The translations under genes and the position numbers were made by a program. The notes under the pieces were generated by a model. The model did no database searches. It saw only the letters and a program-made list of their open reading frames with translations, and was not told the origin of the DNA. Below, one piece after another: positions 34,623 through 49,265 of a DNA stretch of 64,000 nt; the first letter of the stretch is position 1, and each line of letters starts with the position of its first letter. The stretch is from an uncultured Eubacteriales bacterium (GTDB lineage Bacteria; Bacillota; Clostridia; Oscillospirales; CAG-272), in the NCBI GenBank assembly GCA_958414825.1, contig CATYXQ010000003.1, forward strand, positions 1 through 64,000, in the 5' to 3' direction.

Positions 34623-37600
34623 CGTTTGTCCGCCGCAGCAATGCGGGTGAAAATGACACAGGCTTCACTGCGGATAATCTCATCGTCCGGACGGTAATTT
34701 CCCGTTCCCGAATCGCCGCCGACAATGCCCGCCTGATAAAGCTTTGTAACCGCCGCATAGCAATCCGTATTTTCGCCGACGTCCGGGCAGACGCCCGTGC
34801 GAACCGCCGCATACTCGCGCTCCGGCAGAATGGCCGCGAAAACGACCGCCATTTCGCCGCGCGTGATGTTTTGATTATAATCCGCAAACTGCGACGCGGT
34901 AATAATGCCCTTTTCCACACAGTAACTGACATAGGGCGCGTACCACGCTTCCCCCGCCGCCGCTGCCGGTACGCTTCCGCCAAAGTAAGCGGTGTGGATA
35001 TTGGCGGCCGCCGTCAGCGCCTGCGCCACCGTAAACTTGCTGTCCGGCGAGAACGCCGTGCCGCTCGTGCCGTTTGCCAGCGCGTATTCATACGCAAGCG
35101 TCACATACGGATAGAACCATTTATCCGCCGTTACGTCGGCAAACTGATTTTCATAAGTGCGCACAGGCTTAAACGGGCTGACCGCGGGCAGTTTTCCGGT
35201 TGTGTCAAAGCCGTTTATACGCTGTGAAACCGGCATCGGATTCATCGCGACGCTATGCACCGTATCGACCGGCTGCGGATCGTCGATATGCGGGAAGCCG
35301 TTTTCGTCAAATGTGATCGGCTGCATATGCATACGGCGCATGGTAAACGCCGAATAGTGGTATTCTTTAGCGTGGTATACGCCGAAATATTCGCCGTCGG
35401 GCGCCCTTGTCACGACCATTGCGCCGGGCGAATAGACCAGATTGTCATAATCGGTAAACTGAAGCGGCTCGGAAAATTTCTCCCAGAGCGAGGATTTGAG
35501 CAGCGAGTCCTTTTCGCCGCCGTTGAAGCGGATGATACCGGTGCAGTACTCGTCGGTGCGCGTATGGCCGGCCGCGAAAATCATATAGAGCGTACCGTCC
35601 GGCCCGTAGAACGGGAACGGCCCCTCCATCAGATTCTTTTCGTAATCGTAAATCGGATCGGAAATCACCTGCATCGGCGTAGCCATCGTCAGCGGGTCGG
35701 AAAGCTCGCACATAAACAGCCGCTGCAGATGCTGATTAATCATGTCCTCAGGGCGGAAGCATCCGCTGCAGACCATGTACAGCTTGCCGCCGTGCTCAAT
35801 AAGCCGCGGGGAAAGATAGGAGGTCACTGCCGTGTCGAGTCCCCGGAACGTCCCCATGTAGGTATAGCCGCCGATGGGATCCTGCGTTTTGGCTTTCCAG
35901 ATCTGCGGAATGCGCACGTCATAGTTGCTGGTGCCGAGCGCCTCTTTGACGCCGCAGGTCGTATAGACATACCAGTCGCCGTCAAGGTAATACAGCTGCG
36001 GCGCCCAGACGCTGGTGATCTCCTGGCCGTCGTTCGACTCCGCCTGTCCCCAGACAAGCACCGGTTCGACCTTGCCAATATCGCACAGATTGGCCGCTTT
36101 GGCCATCCAGACGGCCGGTTTGGATTTGTAATCCTTTGCAAAAGTGTAATAATACCATCCGTCCGCGTACACAATGGACGGATCGGCAAAGCCCGCTATC
36201 GGGTTTTGATATTCGATCCTGCCCGAAAGCGCTCTGGTCAGATCGACGCCCTCGGCGATATGAACGGCGGAAGAACCGCCGCCCGCAAGACCGTCGGTAC
36301 CGAGAATTGAGCTTGCGCGGCTGACGTCTGAACCGGCGATGTTCAGCGTATAGACGCCGCTGAAGGTCGGCGTTTTGTCCTGCGCCGCGCGGATGTCGCC
36401 CTCAAATGCGCTGCCCGCGGCATTGACCGTGATGTTGCCGGTATAGGAAAGCGCCTCGCCCGCCATGCCGAAGACCGAGCAGGCAAAGACGCCGCCCTCG
36501 GCATTCAGCACCGCGTTTCCGGTCAGGTTGTTGATACCGCCGACAATGCAGTCGTCGGTAAAGACGCCGCCGCGAACCGTCAGCGTAATATCTCCGGTCA
36601 GGCGGCGGGAGGCTGAAGCGTCCGGCTTCGTGCTAAACTGGCCGCCGCAAAGACTGCCCCATGTGCCGCTGCAGACAAGAATCTCCGGATTCTTTTTGAG
36701 GCTCGGCGCATTCACCGCCGACCCGGCAACAAGATCGGGATAGTCCTCGGTACGGTTGTCATAAAAAATTTCGCACCGGACGCCCTCGCCGACCGTTAAG
36801 CGGTTGCCCTCGGCGGAGATATAGGTATCGTTTGCCGCCGCGACGATTCTAATATCACGGATCTCGGTCTCGTCCGCAAGCGACAGGTATTTCCAAAGCT
36901 CAATCTGCGCGTCGTCCAGCACAGCATAGTCAAGGCCGCCGTAGAAAGAAGTGATCGTTACCTTGCCGCCTGTGTAGCGAAGCGTTTTTCCGTTTTGCGG
37001 CGCCACCTTGCCGCAAACGACGATGGTACCGCCGCCGCTGAGCTTCGCCGAAGCCTCGGTGACGTCGCCCATAGCATTGAGCGGCGAAGAGCCGTCGCCG
37101 TCTCCCCCGTCGCGGACAAAGACGACCGCGCCGTTTTCATAGAGCGACTGCGCGCCGCTCTCCGTAATCGAAGCCGTAACCGACGCGCCCCGGTTTTGCA
37201 GACTGTATTTCGCGACCGTGCCCGACTTAGAGGGCGCGACGGTTCCCGCTACAGTGCCGCCGAGCAGTTCTACGCCGCCGCTCGCAGGCGTGCCCGCCTC
37301 GGCTGCGTAGACCCCGTTTGTCACGTTTCCGCCGCGCACCGACGCCATGCAGCCGCCGCGCGTACCGGCGCCGCCGCCGTAAATCGTGCCGACGCTGCCG
37401 CCCTCAAACAGTACAAATGTGGACGCGCCGCTATCGGTCACGCCGCCGCCGCGAATTTCCGAAAAGCTGCCCGAACGCACGATAACGCCGTGCGTCCCGC
37501 TGCCCGCGCCGCCGTCAAGCGACACGGCGCCCGTGCAGATGAGATTCTGCCCGGCAAGCAGATCATGCCCCGCGGCGTTAAAGCCGCCGTTTCCGGCAAT

Positions 37601-38935
37601 TGTCATCCCCTCAAGGCGCGTCTCGCCGCCGAGCGTGAGCGTGCCGTCAAGGATCAGCTTTGCTCCCTCCGCGCGGTAATCCTTTCCCGCCCACGCGCTG
37701 GTGATGCGGAGCGTTTTGGAATAGGCCGCTAACGTTTCGCCGCCGACCGGCGTATCGCCGCAGACGACGATCACGCCGCCCTCGCCATAGAGCGCCGCTG
37801 CCGCCGCGGAAAGCGTTTTCTTCGGCATATCCGCCGTTTTTCCGCTTGCCGCGTCATTGCCGCTACCGCTGACAAAAACAGTTCTCGCAAAGCCGGTCAT
37901 CGGCTGGCTGATCGTCGGCGCGATGTCGGCAAACGCGGTTCCGCGCACGCACTGCGCGTCAAACCCGCCGAACGAAGCCGGAAAGTATCCGCCGCTGACC
38001 GTCAGATAAAAGTCGCCGCCGACATAGCTCGCCACGGTGTCATGCACCGCGCCGATTTTGGCGCCGGCGCGGAAATTGCCGCCGTTCACCGTGATATGTA
38101 CGTCTCCCTTGACGTAGGCGTTGTTGGAGACGGTAGAATTATAGCCCGGGCGGCCGACGCCCATGACCGAGCAGTTAATCGTACCGCCGTTGATGATGAT
38201 GTGGGCGTCCCCGTAGAGCGCATCAAAGCCCGACACGGCAATGATACCGTTTTTGTCCGGCGCCGTCGAGGTTGAGGTAAAGGTTCCGCCGTTAATGAGG
38301 ATGGTAACGTCGCCTATGGTTCCGACCGGCTGCGTCTCGTCCGTGCGGAGACTGCCGCCGCGGACATACCAAAAGGTTCCGCTGTCGATCTGGATCGTAT
38401 AGTCAAAGAAGTCCGCCATATGCGCGACCGTCAGTTTTGCACAGTCGGTTCCGCCCCAAATAGCCATCGGATTTTGCGCGTACTGGCAGGTAACGCCGCC
38501 GCCCATAGTCAAATCGTTGCCGCAACAAAAGATGTTGACGCCGTTTCCGGAGGTCAGTTTGATATTTTCAAACCGGGTCGGCCCGCCGAGAAACACACTG
38601 GTCTGAATGGAAAGACGCGCGCCTTTTGCGCCATAGTCCACACCGTCCCAGGTACTGGTAAAGGTGATGAGACTGTCGCGCTTCGGGAACGTGGCCAGTG
38701 CTGTGGAGTTGAGCGTCGTCGCGCCGCAGACGACAACGGTTCCGCCGTCCGCGCCCAGTTTTTGAAAGGCCTGCGCAAGCGTTTTTACCGGCTCGGCGTC
38801 CGAAAGACCGGAATTTTTTGGGTCTCCGGAATCACTGACAAAAACATACTTCTGCTCTGCCGCCGAAGAAAGAGAAAGCGCGGCGAACAGCAGAGCGGCG
38901 CAGAACAGAAGAAGGAAAATGCGTTTCAGTTTCAT
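34610..38935 (-). CDS. Secreted beta-helix / GH43-like / SLH protein
   Basis: A 1441-residue paralogue of the dockerin protein. It has a signal peptide (about 1-26, ending SSAAEQ), three D/N-G-rich modules starting near residues 29, 352 and 603 with GGTVVVCG-type strands, and repeated INGGTF/RSGSF beta-helix turns. A GH43-like propeller spans about 910-1240, with GFADPSIVYADGWYY, GLDTAVTSYLSP and LMEGPFPF. Instead of a dockerin it ends in three SLH repeats (about 1265-1441), so it should be fixed to the S layer or wall polymer. The final residues KRITK and the stop are encoded by repeat copy C, so the natural C terminus may have been altered. Confidence 0.86.
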   Translation of the reverse strand: MKLKRIFLLLFCAALLFAALSLSSAAEQKYVFVSDSGDPKNSGLSDAEPVKTLAQAFQKLGADGGTVVVCGATTLNSTALATFPKRDSLITFTSTWDGVDYGAKGARLSIQTSVFLGGPTRFENIKLTSGNGVNIFCCGNDLTMGGGVTCQYAQNPMAIWGGTDCAKLTVAHMADFFDYTIQIDSGTFWYVRGGSLRTDETQPVGTIGDVTILINGGTFTSTSTAPDKNGIIAVSGFDALYGDAHIIINGGTINCSVMGVGRPGYNSTVSNNAYVKGDVHITVNGGNFRAGAKIGAVHDTVASYVGGDFYLTVSGGYFPASFGGFDAQCVRGTAFADIAPTISQPMTGFARTVFVSGSGNDAASGKTADMPKKTLSAAAAALYGEGGVIVVCGDTPVGGETLAAYSKTLRITSAWAGKDYRAEGAKLILDGTLTLGGETRLEGMTIAGNGGFNAAGHDLLAGQNLICTGAVSLDGGAGSGTHGVIVRSGSFSEIRGGGVTDSGASTFVLFEGGSVGTIYGGGAGTRGGCMASVRGGNVTNGVYAAEAGTPASGGVELLGGTVAGTVAPSKSGTVAKYSLQNRGASVTASITESGAQSLYENGAVVFVRDGGDGDGSSPLNAMGDVTEASAKLSGGGTIVVCGKVAPQNGKTLRYTGGKVTITSFYGGLDYAVLDDAQIELWKYLSLADETEIRDIRIVAAANDTYISAEGNRLTVGEGVRCEIFYDNRTEDYPDLVAGSAVNAPSLKKNPEILVCSGTWGSLCGGQFSTKPDASASRRLTGDITLTVRGGVFTDDCIVGGINNLTGNAVLNAEGGVFACSVFGMAGEALSYTGNITVNAAGSAFEGDIRAAQDKTPTFSGVYTLNIAGSDVSRASSILGTDGLAGGGSSAVHIAEGVDLTRALSGRIEYQNPIAGFADPSIVYADGWYYYTFAKDYKSKPAVWMAKAANLCDIGKVEPVLVWGQAESNDGQEITSVWAPQLYYLDGDWYVYTTCGVKEALGTSNYDVRIPQIWKAKTQDPIGGYTYMGTFRGLDTAVTSYLSPRLIEHGGKLYMVCSGCFRPEDMINQHLQRLFMCELSDPLTMATPMQVISDPIYDYEKNLMEGPFPFYGPDGTLYMIFAAGHTRTDEYCTGIIRFNGGEKDSLLKSSLWEKFSEPLQFTDYDNLVYSPGAMVVTRAPDGEYFGVYHAKEYHYSAFTMRRMHMQPITFDENGFPHIDDPQPVDTVHSVAMNPMPVSQRINGFDTTGKLPAVSPFKPVRTYENQFADVTADKWFYPYVTLAYEYALANGTSGTAFSPDSKFTVAQALTAAANIHTAYFGGSVPAAAAGEAWYAPYVSYCVEKGIITASQFADYNQNITRGEMAVVFAAILPEREYAAVRTGVCPDVGENTDCYAAVTKLYQAGIVGGDSGTGNYRPDDEIIRSEACVIFTRIAAADKRITK

Positions 38936-39307
38936 TTAGGGGAATCCTTTCCTTTCGGTTACAAACGGCGCGGTCAAAACCGTCCAGCCTATCAAAATCA
39001 TGCGTGTGCGGCAAAGCACAAAGCAGCCCGGCCCTGTTCCCGCATAACCAAAGTCCCATAGTCGGCCGCAGGGAAATCACAACACATATTGACAGCGTGG
39101 GGCAGTTCTTCAAAACCGCGCCGTTTTTCAAAAAATTTTTCAGTATTGCATCGTACCGGCGGCGTATTTGCGCCGGGATCGCGTTTGCATCGGTATGGTT
39201 TTGCGCCAATGCCGCATTGCGTCAGCATCGCGCCTGTACCAATGCCATTTCAGCGGTTTTTGCGCCGAAAATCATGTTCCGAATGCGGAAAATCTACGCT
39301 TCCGGAT
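38936..39307. other. Intergenic region, nothing firmly recognised
   Basis: 372 bases between two minus-strand genes. The word GGCGCAAA occurs three times between 39125 and 39290. A minus-strand TTGAAG-N17-AATATG near 39080-39110 is a weak promoter candidate for the 1441-codon gene, whose AAAGGAAAGGA ribosome site is clear. No terminator is obvious. Confidence 0.4.
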
Positions 39308-40717
39308 TTATTTCGTAAGCGTCGCCGTGCTGGTCGCGCCGTCCCAGGCAACTGTAGCGCCGAGCGCTTCCGCTACGAAACGAACCGGCAGATAGGTTCT
39401 CGAATTCTCGATGAACGCAGGCGCGTCAAGCGGCTTCTCAACGCCGTTGACCGTCGCCGTATTTGCGCCGATTGTAATTTTAATCTCGGTCGTGCCGCTC
39501 GTGAGCGTCGCCGTGCTGGTATTGCCGTCCCAAGCCACTGCGGCTCCGAGGTTTTCGGCAACAAAGCGAACCGGAAGCATCGTGCGATCCTGACGGATGA
39601 TCGGAGCGGCGTCAAGCGCTTTAGCAACACCGTTGACATAGCCGTTCATGTCGCCGATGGTCATTTTGATAACGGTACCGGGCTGACCGAAAGCGGTCAC
39701 GGTGCCGAACGAATCGAGATATACATAGCTCTTCAGCCACTCGTCGGTGACGTTTTTCGCAGAGGAAAGGTCAAGCACAGTCGCGCCGTAGTTGAGGGCA
39801 ACCGTACCAAACGCGCCGCCCGCCGTCAGGCCGTACCAAACAGCGTCCGAACCCCAGCCGGGCGCATTGAGCGTGAAATAATTTTCGGGAACCATATTTT
39901 CAGTGATCTTGACGTTCACATCGCAAGTATAGGTATGCTGCTCAGCGCCGCAGGCCGTGATAAACAGACCGACAGACCCGCCGTCGAGCGTGATGTTCGC
40001 CTTGCCGTTCGTTTCCGCCGCGGAGCCCCAGCGGTAGCATCCGAACACCTTTTTGACATCAGCCGTGCCGCCGATGGTCAGGTTAGCCGTGCCGGTATAG
40101 ACCGCTTTTCCTTTTGCGCGGCCTACGTTTCTGCCAAGGCCGACAAGTTCAGCAAACGTACCCGAACGCAGCGTAACATGCGTATCCTTGGAATAATCTT
40201 CATCCGGTACGCCCACAACCTCATTGGTGTGCTCCATACCGCCGACAACAATAAACTCGGAGAAATTGTCCATCACGCAGCCCTCGTCAAACGTGAGTTC
40301 AAAGAAGCGCGCGGCCATAACAGCCGTCTTGCCGTCCGCGTTGTAGAGCGTCACATTCTTAAACACGGTATTGCCGGTGCAGAAGAAGCGCGCGCCCGAA
40401 TTGAAAATCAGGCGGCCGCCGTTCTCGGACGTGATCGTGATCGTGCCGTTTGTCGCCGGCGCCGTAAACGAGGGCAGGGCGGCGTCATAGTTGGCCGAGT
40501 TTTTCAGCGTATAGTCGCCGGAGAGCACAACCGTACCGCCGTTTGGCAATGCGGACATTGCGTCCGCAAGATCGCCGAGGGGCGCGGCAGCGCTTGAACC
40601 GTCGCCAATGCCGCCGTCTTTCAGATACACCGTATCCGCGGCGGACGCGGTCACGGCAAGCGCGGTCATGGCAAGCATGACGCAGAGCGCGGTCAGGAAA
40701 ATTCTAAATTTTTTCAT
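39308..40717 (-). CDS. Secreted beta-helix protein with stalk (copper-amine-oxidase N-like) repeats
   Basis: A 469-residue protein. ATG 40717 follows AAAGGTGG, and a signal peptide (KKFRIFLTALCVMLAMTALA) follows. One copy of the module found in the two giant proteins opens the mature chain (VYLKDGGIGDGSSAAAPLGD, about 30-49, then GGTVVLSGDYTL). Beta-helix-like turns continue to about 340. Two copper_amine_oxidN1-type repeats close it: NGYVNGVAKALDAAPIIRQD with LPVRFVAENLGAAVAWDG, and TATVNGVEKPLDAPAFIENS with LPVRFVAEALGATVAWDG. These stalk domains are common in wall-associated proteins of Clostridia. No catalytic domain is present, so binding or scaffolding is likely. Confidence 0.82.
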   Translation of the reverse strand: MKKFRIFLTALCVMLAMTALAVTASAADTVYLKDGGIGDGSSAAAPLGDLADAMSALPNGGTVVLSGDYTLKNSANYDAALPSFTAPATNGTITITSENGGRLIFNSGARFFCTGNTVFKNVTLYNADGKTAVMAARFFELTFDEGCVMDNFSEFIVVGGMEHTNEVVGVPDEDYSKDTHVTLRSGTFAELVGLGRNVGRAKGKAVYTGTANLTIGGTADVKKVFGCYRWGSAAETNGKANITLDGGSVGLFITACGAEQHTYTCDVNVKITENMVPENYFTLNAPGWGSDAVWYGLTAGGAFGTVALNYGATVLDLSSAKNVTDEWLKSYVYLDSFGTVTAFGQPGTVIKMTIGDMNGYVNGVAKALDAAPIIRQDRTMLPVRFVAENLGAAVAWDGNTSTATLTSGTTEIKITIGANTATVNGVEKPLDAPAFIENSRTYLPVRFVAEALGATVAWDGATSTATLTK

Positions 40718-40765
40718 AAGTTCCACCTTTCTTATCTGGAGACCCCCGAAAGCCGACGCGCCGCG

Positions 40766-42286
40766 TTACTGCGCCCAGACTTCAGCCGCCTCTTTGTATT
40801 TTTCGTTTACCTGTGCAAGCGCCGCAGTCGCGGCGTCCTTATAGGAATCAAACGTCGAAACGAAATCCGTGCTTCCCTTGCGGAAAAGGAAGATCAATTC
40901 CTTATTGATATTACCGGGCTGAACATAGAATCCGATGTCATAGGAACGGGTCTCGGCCATCAGTTCAAGGGTCGCCACGCTGTCCTCATCGCGGAAATAC
41001 TGGCCGGTCAGCGTCGTGTCGTAGTAAGCGCCGGTCATGTATTCCTTGCCGTAGTAGGCAAGCGCCTCCAAAACCGCGCCCGATTTTTCGGGATCGCCGG
41101 CCATAACGGGCACGCAGACAAAGGTCATATGATACGGGGAGGGCATGGAATAGTACTCTTCCTGGTCAATATCGTATTTCGGATAAGGCAGAATGCCGTA
41201 ATCGGTTTCCATGTCGCGGTAGTTGTCAAGCGACTGAAGCCGTCCGAGGAAGAAGAGCGCGCGGTTGGTGGAGAACATCGTAATCGCTTCCGTAGACGTG
41301 TAGCGCTGATAGTTGATCGCATCGCCGCCGAAGCAGATGTTGGTGTATTTGGTCATGACGTCCACAATGCGCTCGCTGCCGGTCAGCGTCAGCGAAAGCT
41401 CGCCGTCGTCGCCTACCGTGACGACCTTTTCACCGCTGCCGCCGAACACCGCGTAGGTCGAGTCGTCCCAGGTGATGATGCCGAACTTGTCGGACATGTC
41501 GTATATGCCGTCCTGGTTGAGATCCTCAGTGACTTCCTTTGCATAGGCAGCCAGCGCTTCGAGCGTCCATTTGCCGTCCGCGACGACCGAATAGAAATCA
41601 TCCTCAATATTATGATCCGCTTTCACCTGCTTGTTAAAGCCGACCACATTCTGCTGCATATCGTCCCAAACCGTGATGTCGCCGGTGGCAAAGAAGAGCA
41701 CGTCGTGGATCTTCAGGTCGCTGTTGGCGCGCTGGTCCCACCAGGAATTGTTCAGGTGGAGCGACTCGATCGAGCCAAGCTCATACAAAGCGTCCGCCGT
41801 TGCCAGCGGAACGGCGTCATACGCCGCGATTATGGCCGCGTCATAGTCGGAACTGCCCGCAGTCGCGGCGGTGAGCAGCTTCTGATAGCCCTGATTGTTG
41901 CCGCCCATGTCCTCAATCACATTCAGATGAATGCCGTACAGTTCCTCCACGGCGGCGTTTTTCCGGTAAACGGCCTCTTCAAGCTGCGTTTTCTCATAGC
42001 CCTCGTCCAGCGCCGAGAAATCCTTGAACTCGACGTTGCCGTCCGGCGCCTTTCCCGAAATCAAAAGATTGAAGTCGCCCTCATACTTTTGCTCTACCGG
42101 GGTGAACACGTCCACGGGGTCGGTCGCCTCCGTCGTATCCTCCGACGAGACCGGTGCCGTGTCCGAAACCGGATCGGAGCCGCCGGTGTTTTGCGGATCC
42201 TTTTCGCCGCAGGCAAACAGCGCCATGGTGCTGAGCAGCATCGCCGCGCACAGCGCAAGGGTCGTTGCTTTTTTCATGTTGAACAT
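40766..42286 (-). CDS. Extracellular solute-binding lipoprotein (sugar ABC type)
   Basis: A 506-residue lipoprotein. The lipobox LFAC lies near residue 24-27 after a basic, hydrophobic signal, followed by a Gly/Ser/Asp/Thr-rich linker. The body shows the bacterial family 1 binding-protein layout: an AAYDAVPLATADALYELGSI hinge-like segment, MFSTNRALFFLGRLQSL and YYSMPSPYHMTF near the C-terminal lobe. Such proteins feed oligosaccharides to CUT1 ABC importers. No permease or ATPase gene is adjacent, so it would depend on partners elsewhere or act as a sensor subunit. AGAAAGGAAA precedes the chosen ATG at 42286. Confidence 0.82.
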   Translation of the reverse strand: MFNMKKATTLALCAAMLLSTMALFACGEKDPQNTGGSDPVSDTAPVSSEDTTEATDPVDVFTPVEQKYEGDFNLLISGKAPDGNVEFKDFSALDEGYEKTQLEEAVYRKNAAVEELYGIHLNVIEDMGGNNQGYQKLLTAATAGSSDYDAAIIAAYDAVPLATADALYELGSIESLHLNNSWWDQRANSDLKIHDVLFFATGDITVWDDMQQNVVGFNKQVKADHNIEDDFYSVVADGKWTLEALAAYAKEVTEDLNQDGIYDMSDKFGIITWDDSTYAVFGGSGEKVVTVGDDGELSLTLTGSERIVDVMTKYTNICFGGDAINYQRYTSTEAITMFSTNRALFFLGRLQSLDNYRDMETDYGILPYPKYDIDQEEYYSMPSPYHMTFVCVPVMAGDPEKSGAVLEALAYYGKEYMTGAYYDTTLTGQYFRDEDSVATLELMAETRSYDIGFYVQPGNINKELIFLFRKGSTDFVSTFDSYKDAATAALAQVNEKYKEAAEVWAQ

Positions 42287-42344
42287 AACGCATTTCCTTT
42301 CTATAAACACTATAAAAATTTGGTTTTAGCCTTTGTGTAAACTA

Positions 42345-42372
42345 ATCATAACAGTCCGAAGCGCGCATACAA
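42345..42372 (-). promoter_or_regulatory. Promoter of the solute-binding-protein gene
   Basis: On the minus strand TTGTAT, 16 bases and TATGAT, about 60 bases before the gene. A 14-base element (42396-42409) shared with another promoter of the locus lies 23 bases upstream of the -35. Confidence 0.55.
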
Positions 42373-42494
42373 CAGCGTAATTTGTGTGAAATGATATGCA
42401 TAATGTTGTTTCGTGCAAAAAATATAGATTTTTCTTCTGATATTTAGGCCGCATTTGAAATTTTTTGCACGCTTTTTTGTCTGTATTGCACAAA

Positions 42495-43295
42495 TCAGGG
42501 AATCAGCCCCGCGTGGGTCATAATCATTTCCCGGTACCTGCTCGGCGCCACGCCGAAATGTTTTTTGAACATCCGGGAAAAATTGACAATATCGCTGTAG
42601 CCGGTATAATAAGCCGCGGCCGCGACCGAATCTTCCCCCAGCGCCAACCGGTGCGCCGCGCGCTCCAGACGGTAATCGTTCAGATACTGCTGCGGCGAAA
42701 CGCCGGTGTATTTGCGGAACAGCGTGCTGAAATAGCTGCGGTCAAGATTCAACTCCCGCGCGATGTCGGTCACGTGGATTCCGGTCATATAATTTTGTTC
42801 GATATACCGCTTGGCTTTGATTACATACGGATTCTGGCGGCTCTGCCGGCCGGCTTCAAGCCGACGCAGCGCGCTCATCAGTTCCCATATTTTCCCGCTC
42901 AGATACTCCTCTTTCCCAGCTTCCAGATGCGCCGCTTCCAAAATCTCCGAGAAAATCCGCCCGCAGTCGGGCGCGGTAATCACATCGGTGCCGAGAATCT
43001 GCGGCAGATCGACGTCGCTGTCAAAGCAGATCCACATATAATGCCACGGATCGGCGTCGTCCGCGCGGTACTCGTGCGTCTGGTGCGGATGGATCACAAA
43101 AATCTGCGCGGGTTTGACGTCATAGGAAGCGCCGCCCGTAAAAAACCGCCCCTTGCCCGCAACAACAAAATGTAAAACCCAATAAGGCCGCGGCACGTTC
43201 ACCGAAAATCCAGGCTCGCATTTTTGCTGTCCGTAGCTGACCGGATTCAGTCCCGGCAGCCGTTTTTCGGTCAGTTTGTATTCCTCTCTGAGCAA
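42495..43295 (-). CDS. AraC-family transcriptional regulator
   Basis: A 266-residue regulator that probably starts at a TTG (GGGAGGGACAGGA is correctly spaced before it). The N-terminal cupin region (about 25-120) holds WVLHFVVAGKGRFFTGG-type strands that sense sugars. Two helix-turn-helix motifs occupy about 165-260: IHVTDIARELNLDRSYFSTL and SVAAAAYYTGYSDIVNFSRM, with the KHFGVAPSRYREM tail. Its position inside the glycan locus, between the binding protein and the GH2 gene, makes it the probable local activator. Confidence 0.92.
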   Translation of the reverse strand: MLREEYKLTEKRLPGLNPVSYGQQKCEPGFSVNVPRPYWVLHFVVAGKGRFFTGGASYDVKPAQIFVIHPHQTHEYRADDADPWHYMWICFDSDVDLPQILGTDVITAPDCGRIFSEILEAAHLEAGKEEYLSGKIWELMSALRRLEAGRQSRQNPYVIKAKRYIEQNYMTGIHVTDIARELNLDRSYFSTLFRKYTGVSPQQYLNDYRLERAAHRLALGEDSVAAAAYYTGYSDIVNFSRMFKKHFGVAPSRYREMIMTHAGLIP

Positions 43296-43745
43296 TCCTG
43301 TCCCTCCCGCGTCTGCGCCGAATTTAAATTCACCCGTTTTTACGCTTGACTTGCCGTCCCGCTCCTCTTTCTATTACAGTAACAAAAACGATGCGATCTT
43401 GCAAGACAAATCGAAGCATAAAAACAGACAAAAATTACGATTTTCGGGCGTTTTTGTATAGATATGCCAAAAAAATAGAATGTTTATTGGAATGTATGCA
43501 CAAAATCTATGGCTGTACATTCCGGAAAAACCGCAGTCCGAACATACATGCGCCCCGCCGTCTGTGCGCGTCTTTCTGCATTCATTGTACAAAATTTTAC
43601 AAATCCGCGCAAGAAAAACTTTTGAAATTTCCCGCAAACGCGCCATCCAAAATATGGAAAACGCGAAACGCTTCCGCAAACAGGACCGCTTTTCGGGACG
43701 GAGAGAACCGTATATTCGACGACTCTGGCTTTCGCCGCCGTTCCC
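43296..43745. other. Intergenic region upstream of the AraC gene
   Basis: 450 A+T-rich bases. An inverted repeat GGAATGTA (43489-43496) / TACATTCC (43516-43523) with a 19-base spacer may be an operator. Minus-strand -10-like words (TATACA near 43455) are present without a clear -35. Open frames across this stretch have no ribosome sites and abnormal composition, so none is called. Confidence 0.4.
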
Positions 43746-48936
<5,191 letters not shown>

Positions 48937-49003
48937 AAACCCCCAAAATGTTGTGTTCTTTTTTGTATAAAATGCATAAAAGCAGGTGAACTTTTATAGT
49001 CTA

Positions 49004-49032
49004 ATTATAGAATCAGGCCGCATTTCTGTCAA
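49004..49032 (-). promoter_or_regulatory. Consensus promoter of the 696-residue/GH2 unit
   Basis: TTGACA, exactly 17 bases and TATAAT on the minus strand, about 65 bases upstream of the start. A perfect consensus implies strong basal activity that must be restrained or is meant to be high. Confidence 0.88.
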
Positions 49033-49170
49033 TAACCGGATGCAAGAAACAATAAAAAGCGCAAAATCAGACAACATTATGCATGGTATGGGTTGACCGC
49101 ATGTTGGGGATATAGCGAAGAAAAGCGAGGGTTCCGCGCGGAGCGAAAAAATCCGCATTCGCAGACAAAA

Positions 49171-49203
49171 GCGCCCCGCAGCGGATTTACCGCTGCGGGG
49201 CGC
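49171..49203 (-). terminator. Terminator of the LUD gene
   Basis: GCGCCCCGCAGCGG and its complement around a 5- to 6-nt loop, followed in minus-strand RNA by UUUUG. Confidence 0.85.
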
Positions 49204-49265
49204 CTGACCATCATAGAAATCTATATACGAAATAAAAGCAAAATGGAAACTTTTGAAAGGCTGTA

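Larger units (their letters stand above)
48937..49265. other. Promoter region and terminator between the LUD gene and the 696-residue gene
   Basis: 329 bases holding the consensus promoter at 49004-49032, the 14-base ACAACATTATGCAT element at 49071-49084 and the LUD-gene terminator at 49171-49203. No open frame is supported. Confidence 0.7.

Noticed and set aside
38832..39209. 125-codon minus-strand frame upstream of the 1441-codon gene
   Set aside because: It overlaps the real gene start in another frame and has an unlikely composition.
38936..39307. Short CRISPR-like array from GGCGCAAA words
   Set aside because: The words are 8 bases long, irregularly spaced and not separated by equal spacers.
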